Of a stretch of DNA of 7,412 nt, positions 1 through 6,108 are shown one piece after another (position 1 is the stretch's first letter; every line of letters begins with the position of its first letter). The notes beneath the pieces are model-generated. The model was not told the origin of the DNA and ran no database searches. It saw only the letters and a list, made by a program, of their open reading frames with translations. Both the position numbers and the translations under genes were made by a program. This stretch comes from Candidatus Woesearchaeota archaeon (GTDB lineage: Archaea; Nanobdellota; Nanobdellia; Woesearchaeales; UBA10216), in assembly GCA_023269295.1 (NCBI GenBank), contig JAHFTU010000064.1:1-7412 (forward strand). Reading direction: 5' to 3'.

Positions 1-724
1 GACAAATGGTGAAGTAAAAAAGATTGAAACTGATTATTTGGTTGGGGCTGACGGGCCGGTAAGCGCAGTTGCCAAGTCTGCCGGCTTGTTTGGGGACAGG
101 CAGTTCTACTCCGGAATCCAGGTAACAATCCCTGTTGAAAATGACAACGTGATTGACTTCTACCCCAGCAAGGAAGGGATAGCCTGGGTGGTGCCTGAGA
201 ACGAGAAAGTTGCAAGGGTCGGGATTGCTGCAAAGAGAGAGGCTAACTCTTATTTCAGACGATTTATAACCGCTGTTGTGGGCGAGGGTTACGAAAAGAA
301 AATCATTGGGTGGCAGGCAGGGCCCATACCGCTGTACGACCCTAGGCTGAAGTCGGCAACAAAGGACGGCAGGATACTGCTTGTCGGTGATGCGGCAACA
401 ATGGTCAAGGCGCCAACGCTGGGCGGCATAAACCAGAGCCTGATTGGCGCAGAGGCGGCAGCAACAGCAATTGCGCAGCACAGGAATTATGAAAAGCTGT
501 GGAAAAAAAAGATGGGAAGGGACTTGCTTCTATCGCTGCTGATGCGAAAGGCCATGGAAAGGTTCAGCGACAATGACTACAACGAGCTTGTTGAGACATT
601 CACAAAGGAAAAGAACAGGACAATACTGGAAAATTATGACAGGGATGTCCCATCCAAGTTTGCACTGAAGCTGCTAATGAGGGAGCCAAAGCTGCTTCTG
701 TTTGCAAAGAAGGCGTGGTTCTGA
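1..724 (+). CDS. Geranylgeranyl reductase family FAD-dependent oxidoreductase, 3' part
   Basis: The frame is open from base 2, so the gene starts before the window; about 240 C-terminal residues are visible of the roughly 390-400 usual for the family. Near the left edge lies the VGADGPVS segment of this flavoprotein fold. A typical mid-domain follows (FYPSKEGIAWVVPENE, then VARVGIAA). The second FAD-binding motif LLVGDAA sits near bases 380-397, followed by P-x-LGGINQSLIGAEAAA. This order matches archaeal geranylgeranyl reductases, which saturate double bonds of geranylgeranyl chains in ether lipids or of related isoprenoids such as dolichol. The TTG at 38 is an internal Leu codon, not a start. 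The C-terminus is Lys/Leu-rich (KLLMREPKLLLFAKKAWF), common in the family and probably membrane-associated. The exact substrate cannot be read from the fragment; another FAD-dependent oxidoreductase of the same superfamily is the main alternative. The gene ends in TGA just before two hairpins. Confidence 0.85.
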   Translation, partial: TNGEVKKIETDYLVGADGPVSAVAKSAGLFGDRQFYSGIQVTIPVENDNVIDFYPSKEGIAWVVPENEKVARVGIAAKREANSYFRRFITAVVGEGYEKKIIGWQAGPIPLYDPRLKSATKDGRILLVGDAATMVKAPTLGGINQSLIGAEAAATAIAQHRNYEKLWKKKMGRDLLLSLLMRKAMERFSDNDYNELVETFTKEKNRTILENYDRDVPSKFALKLLMREPKLLLFAKKAWF

Positions 725-730
725 CCCGCA

Positions 731-750
731 AGTCCTGCTTTTGCAGGACT
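731..750 (+). terminator. Perfect hairpin, first of a tandem pair after the flavoenzyme gene
   Basis: AGTCCTGC at 731-738 and GCAGGACT at 743-750 form a perfect 8-bp stem with a TTTT loop, seven bases after the TGA of the flavoenzyme gene. With the second hairpin and T-run downstream it probably forms the 3' end of that transcript. A structured RNA role cannot be excluded. Confidence 0.55.
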
Positions 751-756
751 GCGCAC

Positions 757-787
757 AGTCGTGAGCTGCACGACTTGGGCTTTTTCT
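757..787 (+). terminator. Second hairpin followed by T-run, probable terminator
   Basis: AGTCGTG at 757-763 pairs with CACGACT at 769-775 (7 bp, loop AGCTG). TGGGC and a TTTTT run ending in CT follow. Archaeal termination depends mainly on T-runs, but hairpin plus T-run is also compatible with intrinsic termination. It separates the flavoenzyme gene from the aglB promoter. A competing 5-bp stem, GACTG (747-751) with CAGTC (756-760), would disrupt both hairpins. Confidence 0.5.
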
Positions 788-832
788 AAAAGGGTCAATC
801 CAAAAACGTCCCAAAACTTGAAATCCACAATA

Positions 833-842
833 CTTTTAAATA
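833..842 (+). promoter_or_regulatory. TATA box for aglB
   Basis: CTTTTAAATA matches the archaeal TATA element. The transcription start would fall about 25 bases past its centre, near 862-866, leaving a leader of only about ten bases before the TTG at 875. This promoter rules out the upstream GTG at 761 and TTG at 818 as natural starts. Confidence 0.6.
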
Positions 843-862
843 ATGCACTAATTTCGGCATGC

Positions 863-868
863 AGGGGT
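863..868 (+). promoter_or_regulatory. Possible Shine-Dalgarno site of aglB
   Basis: AGGGGT lies six bases before TTG 875 and is partly complementary to the archaeal 16S 3' end. It supports TTG as the start although the predicted leader is very short. Confidence 0.4.
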
Positions 869-874
869 AAAAAA

Positions 875-3800
875 TTGGCTTCTGAAGACAATAAGAAAAA
901 CGAAAAGGGCTTCGGCGAGGGCATTGAGGTTGTAAAAGATGACTCTCATGAAGAAAAAGACATTGAAATAAACCTTGGCAGCGTGTTCTCATTCTTCAAG
1001 AAAAAAGATAATGCGCCACAGCCATCCGCAGCGACAGCAACTGGATATAAAGGGGCTCATAAAACAGAGCAACATCAACACCAAGAGCACCACAGCCGCC
1101 ACGATGAAAAGGCATCTGATAAGCACGCTAAAAGCCATAGCGGCAACGAAGGAAAGGAAGAAGAGGCTGAAATAGACGTTGGGAAGCTTGCCTCAGGGAT
1201 AAAGGGACTGTTTAAGGGAAAGGATGCAAAAGAAGACAGTGGTGTTGCGAATGACAAAAGCGATGACGAAGTCTCGCTGAACCCGAAGGCGCTCATTGAA
1301 TTCTTCAACAAGAAAGGAGCTCTCGTGCTTCTAATAATGGGAATCCTCATAAGCGTAGGGCTAACCGCACATGTCAGGTTCGTAGTTGGAAACCTTGGGT
1401 TCACAGAAGATTGGGCGCAGAATACTGTTTACAACGTGATACAAAGCGACATACAGAACGCAATAAACGCGCAATACCCAAACCTGCCTGACGCGAGGAA
1501 AAGCCAGATACTGTCTGATGAGCTCGGCAAGGCAGTGAAGAGCCAGGAGTACACGTTCAAGTCACCGCCATACACTGGCCAGAAAATCAGCCTGAAAGAC
1601 CAGATAAAAGGCACTGCAGATTCAATAAAAAATTTTTACAGGGATGACAGCGGCCAGGCATATTCGCCTGACATTGACCCGTACTACTGGAACAGGTATG
1701 CCAAAAACGTACTTGAAAAAGGTCACGCTGGCGACGAAGTCAGGAACGGCGTGCAGTGGGACACATACCAGATTGCGCCAGGCGGCAGGCCTGTCCCCGA
1801 GCAGGACACCGTATTCCCCTACTTCCTTGCCTACCTGTTCAAGTTTGTGAGGTTCTTCAGCCACTCTGCAACGCTGTGGAACGTGCAAACAATATTTTAC
1901 CCGATGCTAATAAACGGGCTCAATGTTTTGATGATATTCCTTATCGGAAGAAAAGTTGCCGGCAATGTAGGCGGATTTTTCGGCTCGCTAATGGCCGGGC
2001 TGCACTCAGCTTACGTCAGCAGGACAATCCACGGCGACAACGACGCCTTTGTCCTGTTTTTCGCAATAATGACGCTGTGGCTGTTCGTTGAGGCAATGTA
2101 CGCAAGAAAGGCGCTGGCGCGGCTTGCTGTTGCAGCTCTGGCAGGCCTCTCGGCAGGCATATTCAGCCTCGTATGGGGAGGGTGGTGGTTCATATTCATA
2201 TTCACGCTTGTCTCAGCCGCTACAACAATAGCATTAGGAATCCTGAAAGGCGTCATCAAATCAGGCAGCACAGGCAAGGCAGGCATTGGCGATGCAATAA
2301 AGACAGCATACAAATCAGATGTTGTAAAATTCTTTCTCATACCTACTGCTGTGTTCTTTTTATCAACAGCAATATTTGTCTCAATTTTCAACGGCCTTGA
2401 GAGGTTCCTCGCAACGCCCCTGCTTGCATTCGGAATCACAAAGCTCAAGACAGCAGTTCTGGAGCAGTCCTACTGGCCAAACGTGCTGACCACAGTAGCT
2501 GAGCTCAACCCGGGGAGCTTCAACCAGGTGCTTTCAAGCATAAGGCCAAACATATTCTGGCTATCAGCACTAAGCGCTGTTATACTCCTGTTTGTTGCGG
2601 GCATGCACTTTTTCCTGGCACTGATCAATGAAAAAGCGAGCAACAAGCTGAAATCAATCACACAGGACGAAAACCGGGCGCTGTATTACATATTCTTCGC
2701 CACGCTGATATTCATCTGGTTCATAGGAACAATATACGCCACCTACAAGGGCATAAGGTTCGTTGTAATGCTCGCCCCAGCAATGGGGCTCGGGTTCGGG
2801 ATAACACTGGGCTTCATTTTCAGGCTCACAACCTGGCTGAACGACAATTTCCTCAAGATACAAAAGACAGCGGTCGCGGCAGCTGTGTTCCTTGTGCTGG
2901 CAGCATCAGTGTACTCAACAGGCATGATAAAAAATGCGTATGTAATAGCCAACCACGACACGCCGATAATGAACGATGCGTGGTACAACTCGCTCACCGC
3001 AATACGCGACGACTCTGACAACGTAACCAAAAGCGCCATAATCACATCATGGTGGGACTTTGGGCATCACTTCAAGTCAATAGCTGACAGAAGGGTAACG
3101 TTTGATGGCACCACCCAGCAAGGCCCGCAGGCGCACTGGGCAGGCAGGTTCTTCATGACAGAAAACGAGACACAGGCCGCCGGAATACTCAGGATGCTAG
3201 ACTGCAGCAGCAGCAACGGATTTGACGCGCTGAACAGCATAAGCCACGACTTCGCAGGCTCAATCAAAATGCTTCATAGGATGATAGCAACACCATCAAG
3301 AGCAGAAGCTGAAAGAATACTAACACAGGATTACAGCCTCAATAATGAACAGGCAACAAACGTGACAAACTACACGCACTGCGATAACCCGCCAGAAGGC
3401 TACGTGATAGCCTCCGAGGACATGATAGGAAAATCCGGCGTGTGGGGCCACTTCGGAAGCTGGGACTTTGAAAAAGGCATAATCTGGCAAACCCTCAGGA
3501 ACAAGAACCAGAAAGAAGCTACTGACGCAATGATGAAACAATTCAACTATACAGAAGAAAAAGCCAGGGCAGTTTACAACAGCATGAAGACAATAAAAGA
3601 TGACAATGCAGCAAACAGCTGGATAGCGCCGTGGCCAAGCTTTAGCGGAGACCTCAGCGGGTGCCAAGTGCTCGTGAGAGTTGACAACAGCACAAACAGC
3701 ACAGAAAATTCCGGACAGGAAAAAACAGAAAAGATTGCCAGATGCGGCGGCGGCCTCATAGTGAACCTCACAACAAACGACGCTTACTTCCAAGTGCAGG

Positions 3801-4102
3801 AAGGAAAAGTGTTGCATCCAGTATCCCTAGTTTACCTTACAAACGAAACAGGAACAGAGGAGATAGTCACAAGGACCTATACCAACGACACCGTGCCGCA
3901 GGGATTCTCAGTCATAATAGTTCCACGGGGAAACGACTATTACAGCGTTGTCTCAAGCCCAGAACAGGCAGCAGGCATGTTCACAAAGATGTATTTCTTC
4001 GAAGGAAGAACCCTAAAGCACTTCAAGCTGCTCGCCCACAACAGGGGAATCACAGGCACAAACGTCTACGTTTACAAGGCACAGTGGGACACTCTAAAAT
4101 AA
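875..4102 (+). CDS. aglB: AglB/STT3-type oligosaccharyltransferase with long charged N-terminal extension
   Basis: This is the catalytic subunit that transfers glycans from lipid carriers to Asn in N-x-S/T sequons on the outer face of the membrane. TTG 875 gives 1075 residues; no in-frame ATG occurs before the first membrane helix. Residues 1-147 are cytosolic and highly charged, with three degenerate copies of an acidic/FF-KK motif (31-44, 99-116, 132-148) and a His-rich stretch at 62-88. TM1 is about 148-170. A loop of about 95 residues leads to the first DxD motif, DIDPYY (D266, D268). The second acidic motif is GDNDAF (D388, D390) after SRTIH. Multiple membrane helices run to about 685. 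The signature WWDFG is at 726-730 (canonical WWDYG). DMIGK at 849-853 may act as the DK-type motif, but this is uncertain. The C-terminal domain carries ten N-x-T sequons and ends in YVYKAQW. The family is secure from WWDFG and the paired DxD motifs; the protein is longer than most archaeal AglBs because of the N-terminal extension and loop. A glycosyltransferase gene follows after 14 bases, suggesting one operon. Confidence 0.93.
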   Translation: MASEDNKKNEKGFGEGIEVVKDDSHEEKDIEINLGSVFSFFKKKDNAPQPSAATATGYKGAHKTEQHQHQEHHSRHDEKASDKHAKSHSGNEGKEEEAEIDVGKLASGIKGLFKGKDAKEDSGVANDKSDDEVSLNPKALIEFFNKKGALVLLIMGILISVGLTAHVRFVVGNLGFTEDWAQNTVYNVIQSDIQNAINAQYPNLPDARKSQILSDELGKAVKSQEYTFKSPPYTGQKISLKDQIKGTADSIKNFYRDDSGQAYSPDIDPYYWNRYAKNVLEKGHAGDEVRNGVQWDTYQIAPGGRPVPEQDTVFPYFLAYLFKFVRFFSHSATLWNVQTIFYPMLINGLNVLMIFLIGRKVAGNVGGFFGSLMAGLHSAYVSRTIHGDNDAFVLFFAIMTLWLFVEAMYARKALARLAVAALAGLSAGIFSLVWGGWWFIFIFTLVSAATTIALGILKGVIKSGSTGKAGIGDAIKTAYKSDVVKFFLIPTAVFFLSTAIFVSIFNGLERFLATPLLAFGITKLKTAVLEQSYWPNVLTTVAELNPGSFNQVLSSIRPNIFWLSALSAVILLFVAGMHFFLALINEKASNKLKSITQDENRALYYIFFATLIFIWFIGTIYATYKGIRFVVMLAPAMGLGFGITLGFIFRLTTWLNDNFLKIQKTAVAAAVFLVLAASVYSTGMIKNAYVIANHDTPIMNDAWYNSLTAIRDDSDNVTKSAIITSWWDFGHHFKSIADRRVTFDGTTQQGPQAHWAGRFFMTENETQAAGILRMLDCSSSNGFDALNSISHDFAGSIKMLHRMIATPSRAEAERILTQDYSLNNEQATNVTNYTHCDNPPEGYVIASEDMIGKSGVWGHFGSWDFEKGIIWQTLRNKNQKEATDAMMKQFNYTEEKARAVYNSMKTIKDDNAANSWIAPWPSFSGDLSGCQVLVRVDNSTNSTENSGQEKTEKIARCGGGLIVNLTTNDAYFQVQEGKVLHPVSLVYLTNETGTEEIVTRTYTNDTVPQGFSVIIVPRGNDYYSVVSSPEQAAGMFTKMYFFEGRTLKHFKLLAHNRGITGTNVYVYKAQWDTLK

Positions 4103-4116
4103 ACTTGGACGGCAAA

Positions 4117-4791
4117 ATGGCACCGAAAACAGACTTCTACGTGATAGTGCCGGCACACAATGAGGAAAAGAACATAGGGCAGGTCATAGAGAAAGCCAAA
4201 AAATACGCTGCCTCAGGGAATATCGTGGTAGTTGACGATGGCTCCAGAGACGGAACAGCCGAAGTGGCAAGAAAGCAGGGAATCACTGTGCTAAGGCACG
4301 TAATCAACCTTGGCAAGGGCGCTGCGCTAAGGACAGGCAGCCAGTACAGCTGCAGCAAGGGAGCAGAAGCGCTCGTGTTCATGGACAGCGACGGCCAGCA
4401 CGACCCGCAGGACCTGCCGCGGCTGCTCGACGCGCTCAAAGACAGCGACATCGTGTTCACTTTCAGGGAAAAAAAGAGCGAAAACATGCCGCTGGTGAAA
4501 AAAATAGGCAACACATTCATAGACGCGGTAATGAAGCTGCTCTTCCACATAAACGTCAGGGACACCCAGTGCGGCTACAAGGCCATGACAAGGCAGGCCT
4601 ATGAGAAGATGCAGCTAATGTCAAACGACTACAGCATAGAATCCGAGATAGCAGCAAAGGCAGGAAAATACAAGCTCAAATTCACTCAGCTGCCGATCAA
4701 GACAGTATACGCGGACAGGTACAAGGGCACAACCGTCTTTGACGGCGTAAAAATCGTGATGAAAATGCTGTGGTGGAAGGCTGCGAGATAG
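4117..4791 (+). CDS. Family 2 glycosyltransferase, dolichol-phosphate sugar synthase-like
   Basis: A 224-residue GT-A fold glycosyltransferase. Motifs in order: VIVPAHNEE (9-17, nucleotide-binding start of GT2), VVVDDGSRDGT (37-47), NLGKGAALRTG (64-74), the metal-binding DxD as MDSDGQHDP (D90, D92), RDTQCGYKA (148-156), and a YSIESEIA segment near the C-terminus. This is the pattern of dolichol-phosphate mannose/glucose synthases, which move a sugar from a nucleotide donor to dolichyl phosphate at the cytosolic face. There are no membrane helices after the catalytic domain, so it is the short soluble or peripheral type. ATG 4117 fits the protein start; an in-frame TTG at 4105 is an alternative, and the frame open further upstream overlaps aglB and is not coding. 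It lies 14 bases after aglB and probably supplies its lipid-linked sugar. Which sugar is used cannot be told from sequence. Confidence 0.9.
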   Translation: MAPKTDFYVIVPAHNEEKNIGQVIEKAKKYAASGNIVVVDDGSRDGTAEVARKQGITVLRHVINLGKGAALRTGSQYSCSKGAEALVFMDSDGQHDPQDLPRLLDALKDSDIVFTFREKKSENMPLVKKIGNTFIDAVMKLLFHINVRDTQCGYKAMTRQAYEKMQLMSNDYSIESEIAAKAGKYKLKFTQLPIKTVYADRYKGTTVFDGVKIVMKMLWWKAAR

Positions 4792-4796
4792 AAAGA

Positions 4797-4806
4797 CATT
4801 TAAATA
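4797..4806 (+). promoter_or_regulatory. TATA box for the HTH-MNT/HEPN module
   Basis: CATTTAAATA with a purine-rich GAAAGA just upstream (BRE-like). Its centre is about 27 bases before ATG 4830, so transcription should begin at or next to the start codon and give a leaderless mRNA. Confidence 0.65.
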
Positions 4807-4825
4807 GTATACCTCAGTCATACTA
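4805..4825 (+). promoter_or_regulatory. Candidate operator dyad between TATA box and start of the MNT gene
   Basis: TAGTAT (4805-4810) and ATACTA (4820-4825) are a perfect 6-bp inverted repeat with a 9-base spacer. It overlaps the TATA box end and ends four bases before the start codon. Position and symmetry suit a dimeric repressor; the winged-helix domain of the adjacent protein is the obvious candidate. This is inference. Confidence 0.4.
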
Positions 4826-4829
4826 ATTT

Positions 4830-5381
4830 ATGGCAAGCCCAAGCAAAGAAGAAAACGTATTGAAACTGATTCTTGAAAACAGCCCTTTGAAAGAGTGGCA
4901 CTTTGAAGAAACAGTAAGGGAAGCCAATGTTACTAAAGTTGTAGCCAATAAATGGCTCAAGAAATATGTAAAAGAAGGCCTAGTGAAGAAGATAAAGGAA
5001 AAAGGAAAATTCCCTTATTTTACTGTTGGAAACAAGAATCAGGTCTATTACTCACGGAAAAGGCTTTATGCGCTGGAACAACTCTACAAAAGCGGACTCA
5101 TCTCAAGGCTGCTATCCCTTAAAGGGGCAAAGGCAGTCATTATTTTTGGCAGCATAATCAGGGGCGACTGGTACAAAGATTCAGACATAGACATCTTCAT
5201 ATACGGAAATGCTAACGAGTTTGATAAAAACTATTATGAATCCAAACTGGGCAGAAATATAGAGCTGCACACATTCGAAGATAAAAGGGAGATAAAAGAA
5301 GTGAAAACAGGGCTAATCAAGAACGTAATTAACGGCTACATCATAAAAGGCCAAATACAAGACATTGCTGAGGTCGCATAA
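4830..5381 (+). CDS. HTH-MNT nucleotidyltransferase, antitoxin of an MNT/HEPN module
   Basis: A 183-residue protein with two parts. Residues 1-75 look like a winged helix-turn-helix (helical segments through VREANVTKVVANKWLKKYV, then a basic wing around KEKGKFPYFTVG). Residues 100-175 are a minimal nucleotidyltransferase with the motif G107-S108 followed by D117-S-D119-I-D121, the GS...DxD metal-binding signature. In characterised MNT/HEPN systems the MNT protein neutralises the HEPN ribonuclease, in some cases by adding AMP to it; the HTH domain allows autoregulation. The catalytic residues are intact here. The gene is apparently leaderless, begins 38 bases after the glycosyltransferase, and its stop directly abuts the ATG of the HEPN gene. 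Hand-counted GC is about 35% at 4921-4980 and at 5281-5340, against 55% at 4561-4620 in the glycosyltransferase, consistent with recent transfer. Confidence 0.85.
   Translation: MASPSKEENVLKLILENSPLKEWHFEETVREANVTKVVANKWLKKYVKEGLVKKIKEKGKFPYFTVGNKNQVYYSRKRLYALEQLYKSGLISRLLSLKGAKAVIIFGSIIRGDWYKDSDIDIFIYGNANEFDKNYYESKLGRNIELHTFEDKREIKEVKTGLIKNVINGYIIKGQIQDIAEVA
5370..5374 (+). promoter_or_regulatory. Shine-Dalgarno site for the HEPN gene
   Basis: GAGGT seven bases before ATG 5382, inside the end of the MNT gene. Same sequence and spacing as the site before the second gene of the 3' toxin-antitoxin pair. Confidence 0.5.
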
Positions 5382-5639
5382 ATGAAAATAGCTATTGATG
5401 ATTTGGGCGAAACTTACCAATTGTGCATAAGCGCAGGCAAGCTCAAAGAAAAAGCTGCGGATATCGAACTCATCAAATCGCTGAAGAATGTCGCTGAGAA
5501 AGGCCTCGAATTCATCAATAGCAAATCCAAAGATATTCCAAAAGACAGCACAGACTGGACATTTGTTTTTCGGGATTATTACGAATCACTTCGAGGCTTG
5601 ATTGAAGCTTACTTACTGTTTGACGGAATAATACGATGA
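5382..5639 (+). CDS. HEPN-domain protein, truncated (probable inactive toxin)
   Basis: An 85-residue, mostly helical product. The segment with FRDYYESLRGLIEAYLLFDG (residues about 63-82) resembles the central helix of HEPN proteins that partner MNT nucleotidyltransferases. The start is clear: ATG directly after the MNT stop, with a GAGGT site seven bases upstream. HEPN proteins of this kind normally run on for another 50-80 residues, including the catalytic R-x4-6-H motif (typically an RN...H/Y segment) near the C-terminus. Here the frame stops right after LLFDGIIR and no such motif is present. A possible tail in another frame follows at 5632-5730. I read the gene as an internally deleted or frameshifted HEPN toxin. 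The assignment rests on helix pattern and gene context, not a signature motif, so an unusual short HEPN-like protein is possible. Confidence 0.65.
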   Translation: MKIAIDDLGETYQLCISAGKLKEKAADIELIKSLKNVAEKGLEFINSKSKDIPKDSTDWTFVFRDYYESLRGLIEAYLLFDGIIR

Positions 5640-5730
5640 CTGGAAGAAATTGAAACTTAGATTTGAGCTGCACATTAATGCCTTGAAAAAAGAGATTGAA
5701 GAAAAATTGAATCAACAGAAAAACATATAA
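5632..5730 (+). pseudogene. Possible out-of-frame C-terminal remnant of the HEPN gene
   Basis: In the +1 frame relative to the HEPN reading frame, 32 codons are open without a start codon of their own. They encode a lysine-rich, helix-like peptide beginning YDDWKKLKLRFELH and continuing INALKKEIEEKL, and end in TAA at 5728-5730. The composition suits the final helix of a HEPN protein. No R-x4-6-H motif occurs: the only R...H pair (RFELH) has three intervening residues. It also partly overlaps the TATA box of the next gene. It may be chance-open sequence. Confidence 0.35.
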
Positions 5731-5731
5731 A
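5724..5731 (+). promoter_or_regulatory. TATA box for the DUF2304 gene
   Basis: CATATAAA preceded by CAGAAAAA (purine-rich, BRE-like), about 27 bases from its centre to ATG 5755. This predicts a leaderless transcript for DUF2304 and the coupled TIM-barrel gene. Confidence 0.55.
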
Positions 5732-5754
5732 CCAGAAGTGGAAGTCGCTACGGC

Positions 5755-6108
5755 ATGGTACTCGGCATACAGGTTTTCGGGATTGTGTTTGGGGCCTTCA
5801 TGCTTTACATGAGCTTCCTCCAGTGGAAAAAAAGGCAGTTCACGCTCACAGAGTTCCTGTTCTGGAGCTCATTCGCAGTAGTGTTCAGCGCCCTTTCGCT
5901 CTTCCCAAATGTGCTCGACCCTATCGTTGCATCGCTGAAGCTGGGAAGAACACTTGACCTGTTCATCATACTCGGATTCATGTTCCTCATTGCAGCGACG
6001 TTCTACTCATACAGGATTGTAAGGAGCACACAAAAGCAGCTCGAGGACCTGGTGAGGCAGATTGCCGTTGAGAGAGTGCAGGAACCACTACAAAAAAAGA
6101 GAAAATGA
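5755..6108 (+). CDS. DUF2304 family small membrane protein
   Basis: A 117-residue protein with three predicted membrane helices, at about 3-22 (after VLGIQVFGIVFGAFMLY), 34-51 and 69-87. Short basic loops (QWKKRQF) separate them, and a charged, helical C-terminal tail (QKQLEDLVRQIAVERVQ) ends in KKRK. The RTLDLFIILGFMFLIAATFY segment and overall plan match DUF2304 as I know it. The molecular role is unknown; family members are commonly encoded next to GT2 glycosyltransferases, so a part in lipid-linked sugar synthesis or anchoring of a glycosyltransferase is plausible. Here the nearest glycosyltransferase lies about 960 bases upstream, separated by the MNT/HEPN island. The stop overlaps the ATG of the next gene (ATGA), implying translational coupling. 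Confidence 0.8.
   Translation: MVLGIQVFGIVFGAFMLYMSFLQWKKRQFTLTEFLFWSSFAVVFSALSLFPNVLDPIVASLKLGRTLDLFIILGFMFLIAATFYSYRIVRSTQKQLEDLVRQIAVERVQEPLQKKRK

Noticed and set aside
859..870. Leaderless ATG at 859 downstream of the aglB TATA box
   Set aside because: It encodes only three residues before TAA and is out of frame with aglB. A regulatory micro-ORF is possible but nothing supports it.
761..874. Extension of aglB to the upstream in-frame GTG at 761 or TTG at 818
   Set aside because: This region lies inside the second hairpin, the T-run and upstream of the TATA box at 833-842, so it would not be on the mRNA. TTG 875 has a possible ribosome-binding site.
3320..3817. Long minus-strand open frame of 165 codons inside aglB
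   Set aside because: It is antisense to conserved AglB sequence, Cys/Val-rich, without a recognisable domain or a promoter. The same holds for the other minus-strand frames, e.g. at 2011-2448 and 4137-4565.
3742..4116. Open frame upstream of the GT2 start, overlapping the aglB 3' end
   Set aside because: Its translation is Arg/Lys/Pro-rich with no domain pattern and sits in another frame of clearly coding aglB. The GT2 fold begins right after ATG 4117.
5636..5653. ATG overlapping the HEPN stop (ATGAC) as the start of a further gene
   Set aside because: The frame ends after five codons.
5665..5679. RFELH in the out-of-frame tail as the HEPN R-x4-6-H catalytic motif
   Set aside because: Only three residues separate R and H, the preceding RN context is missing, and the peptide is not in the HEPN reading frame.
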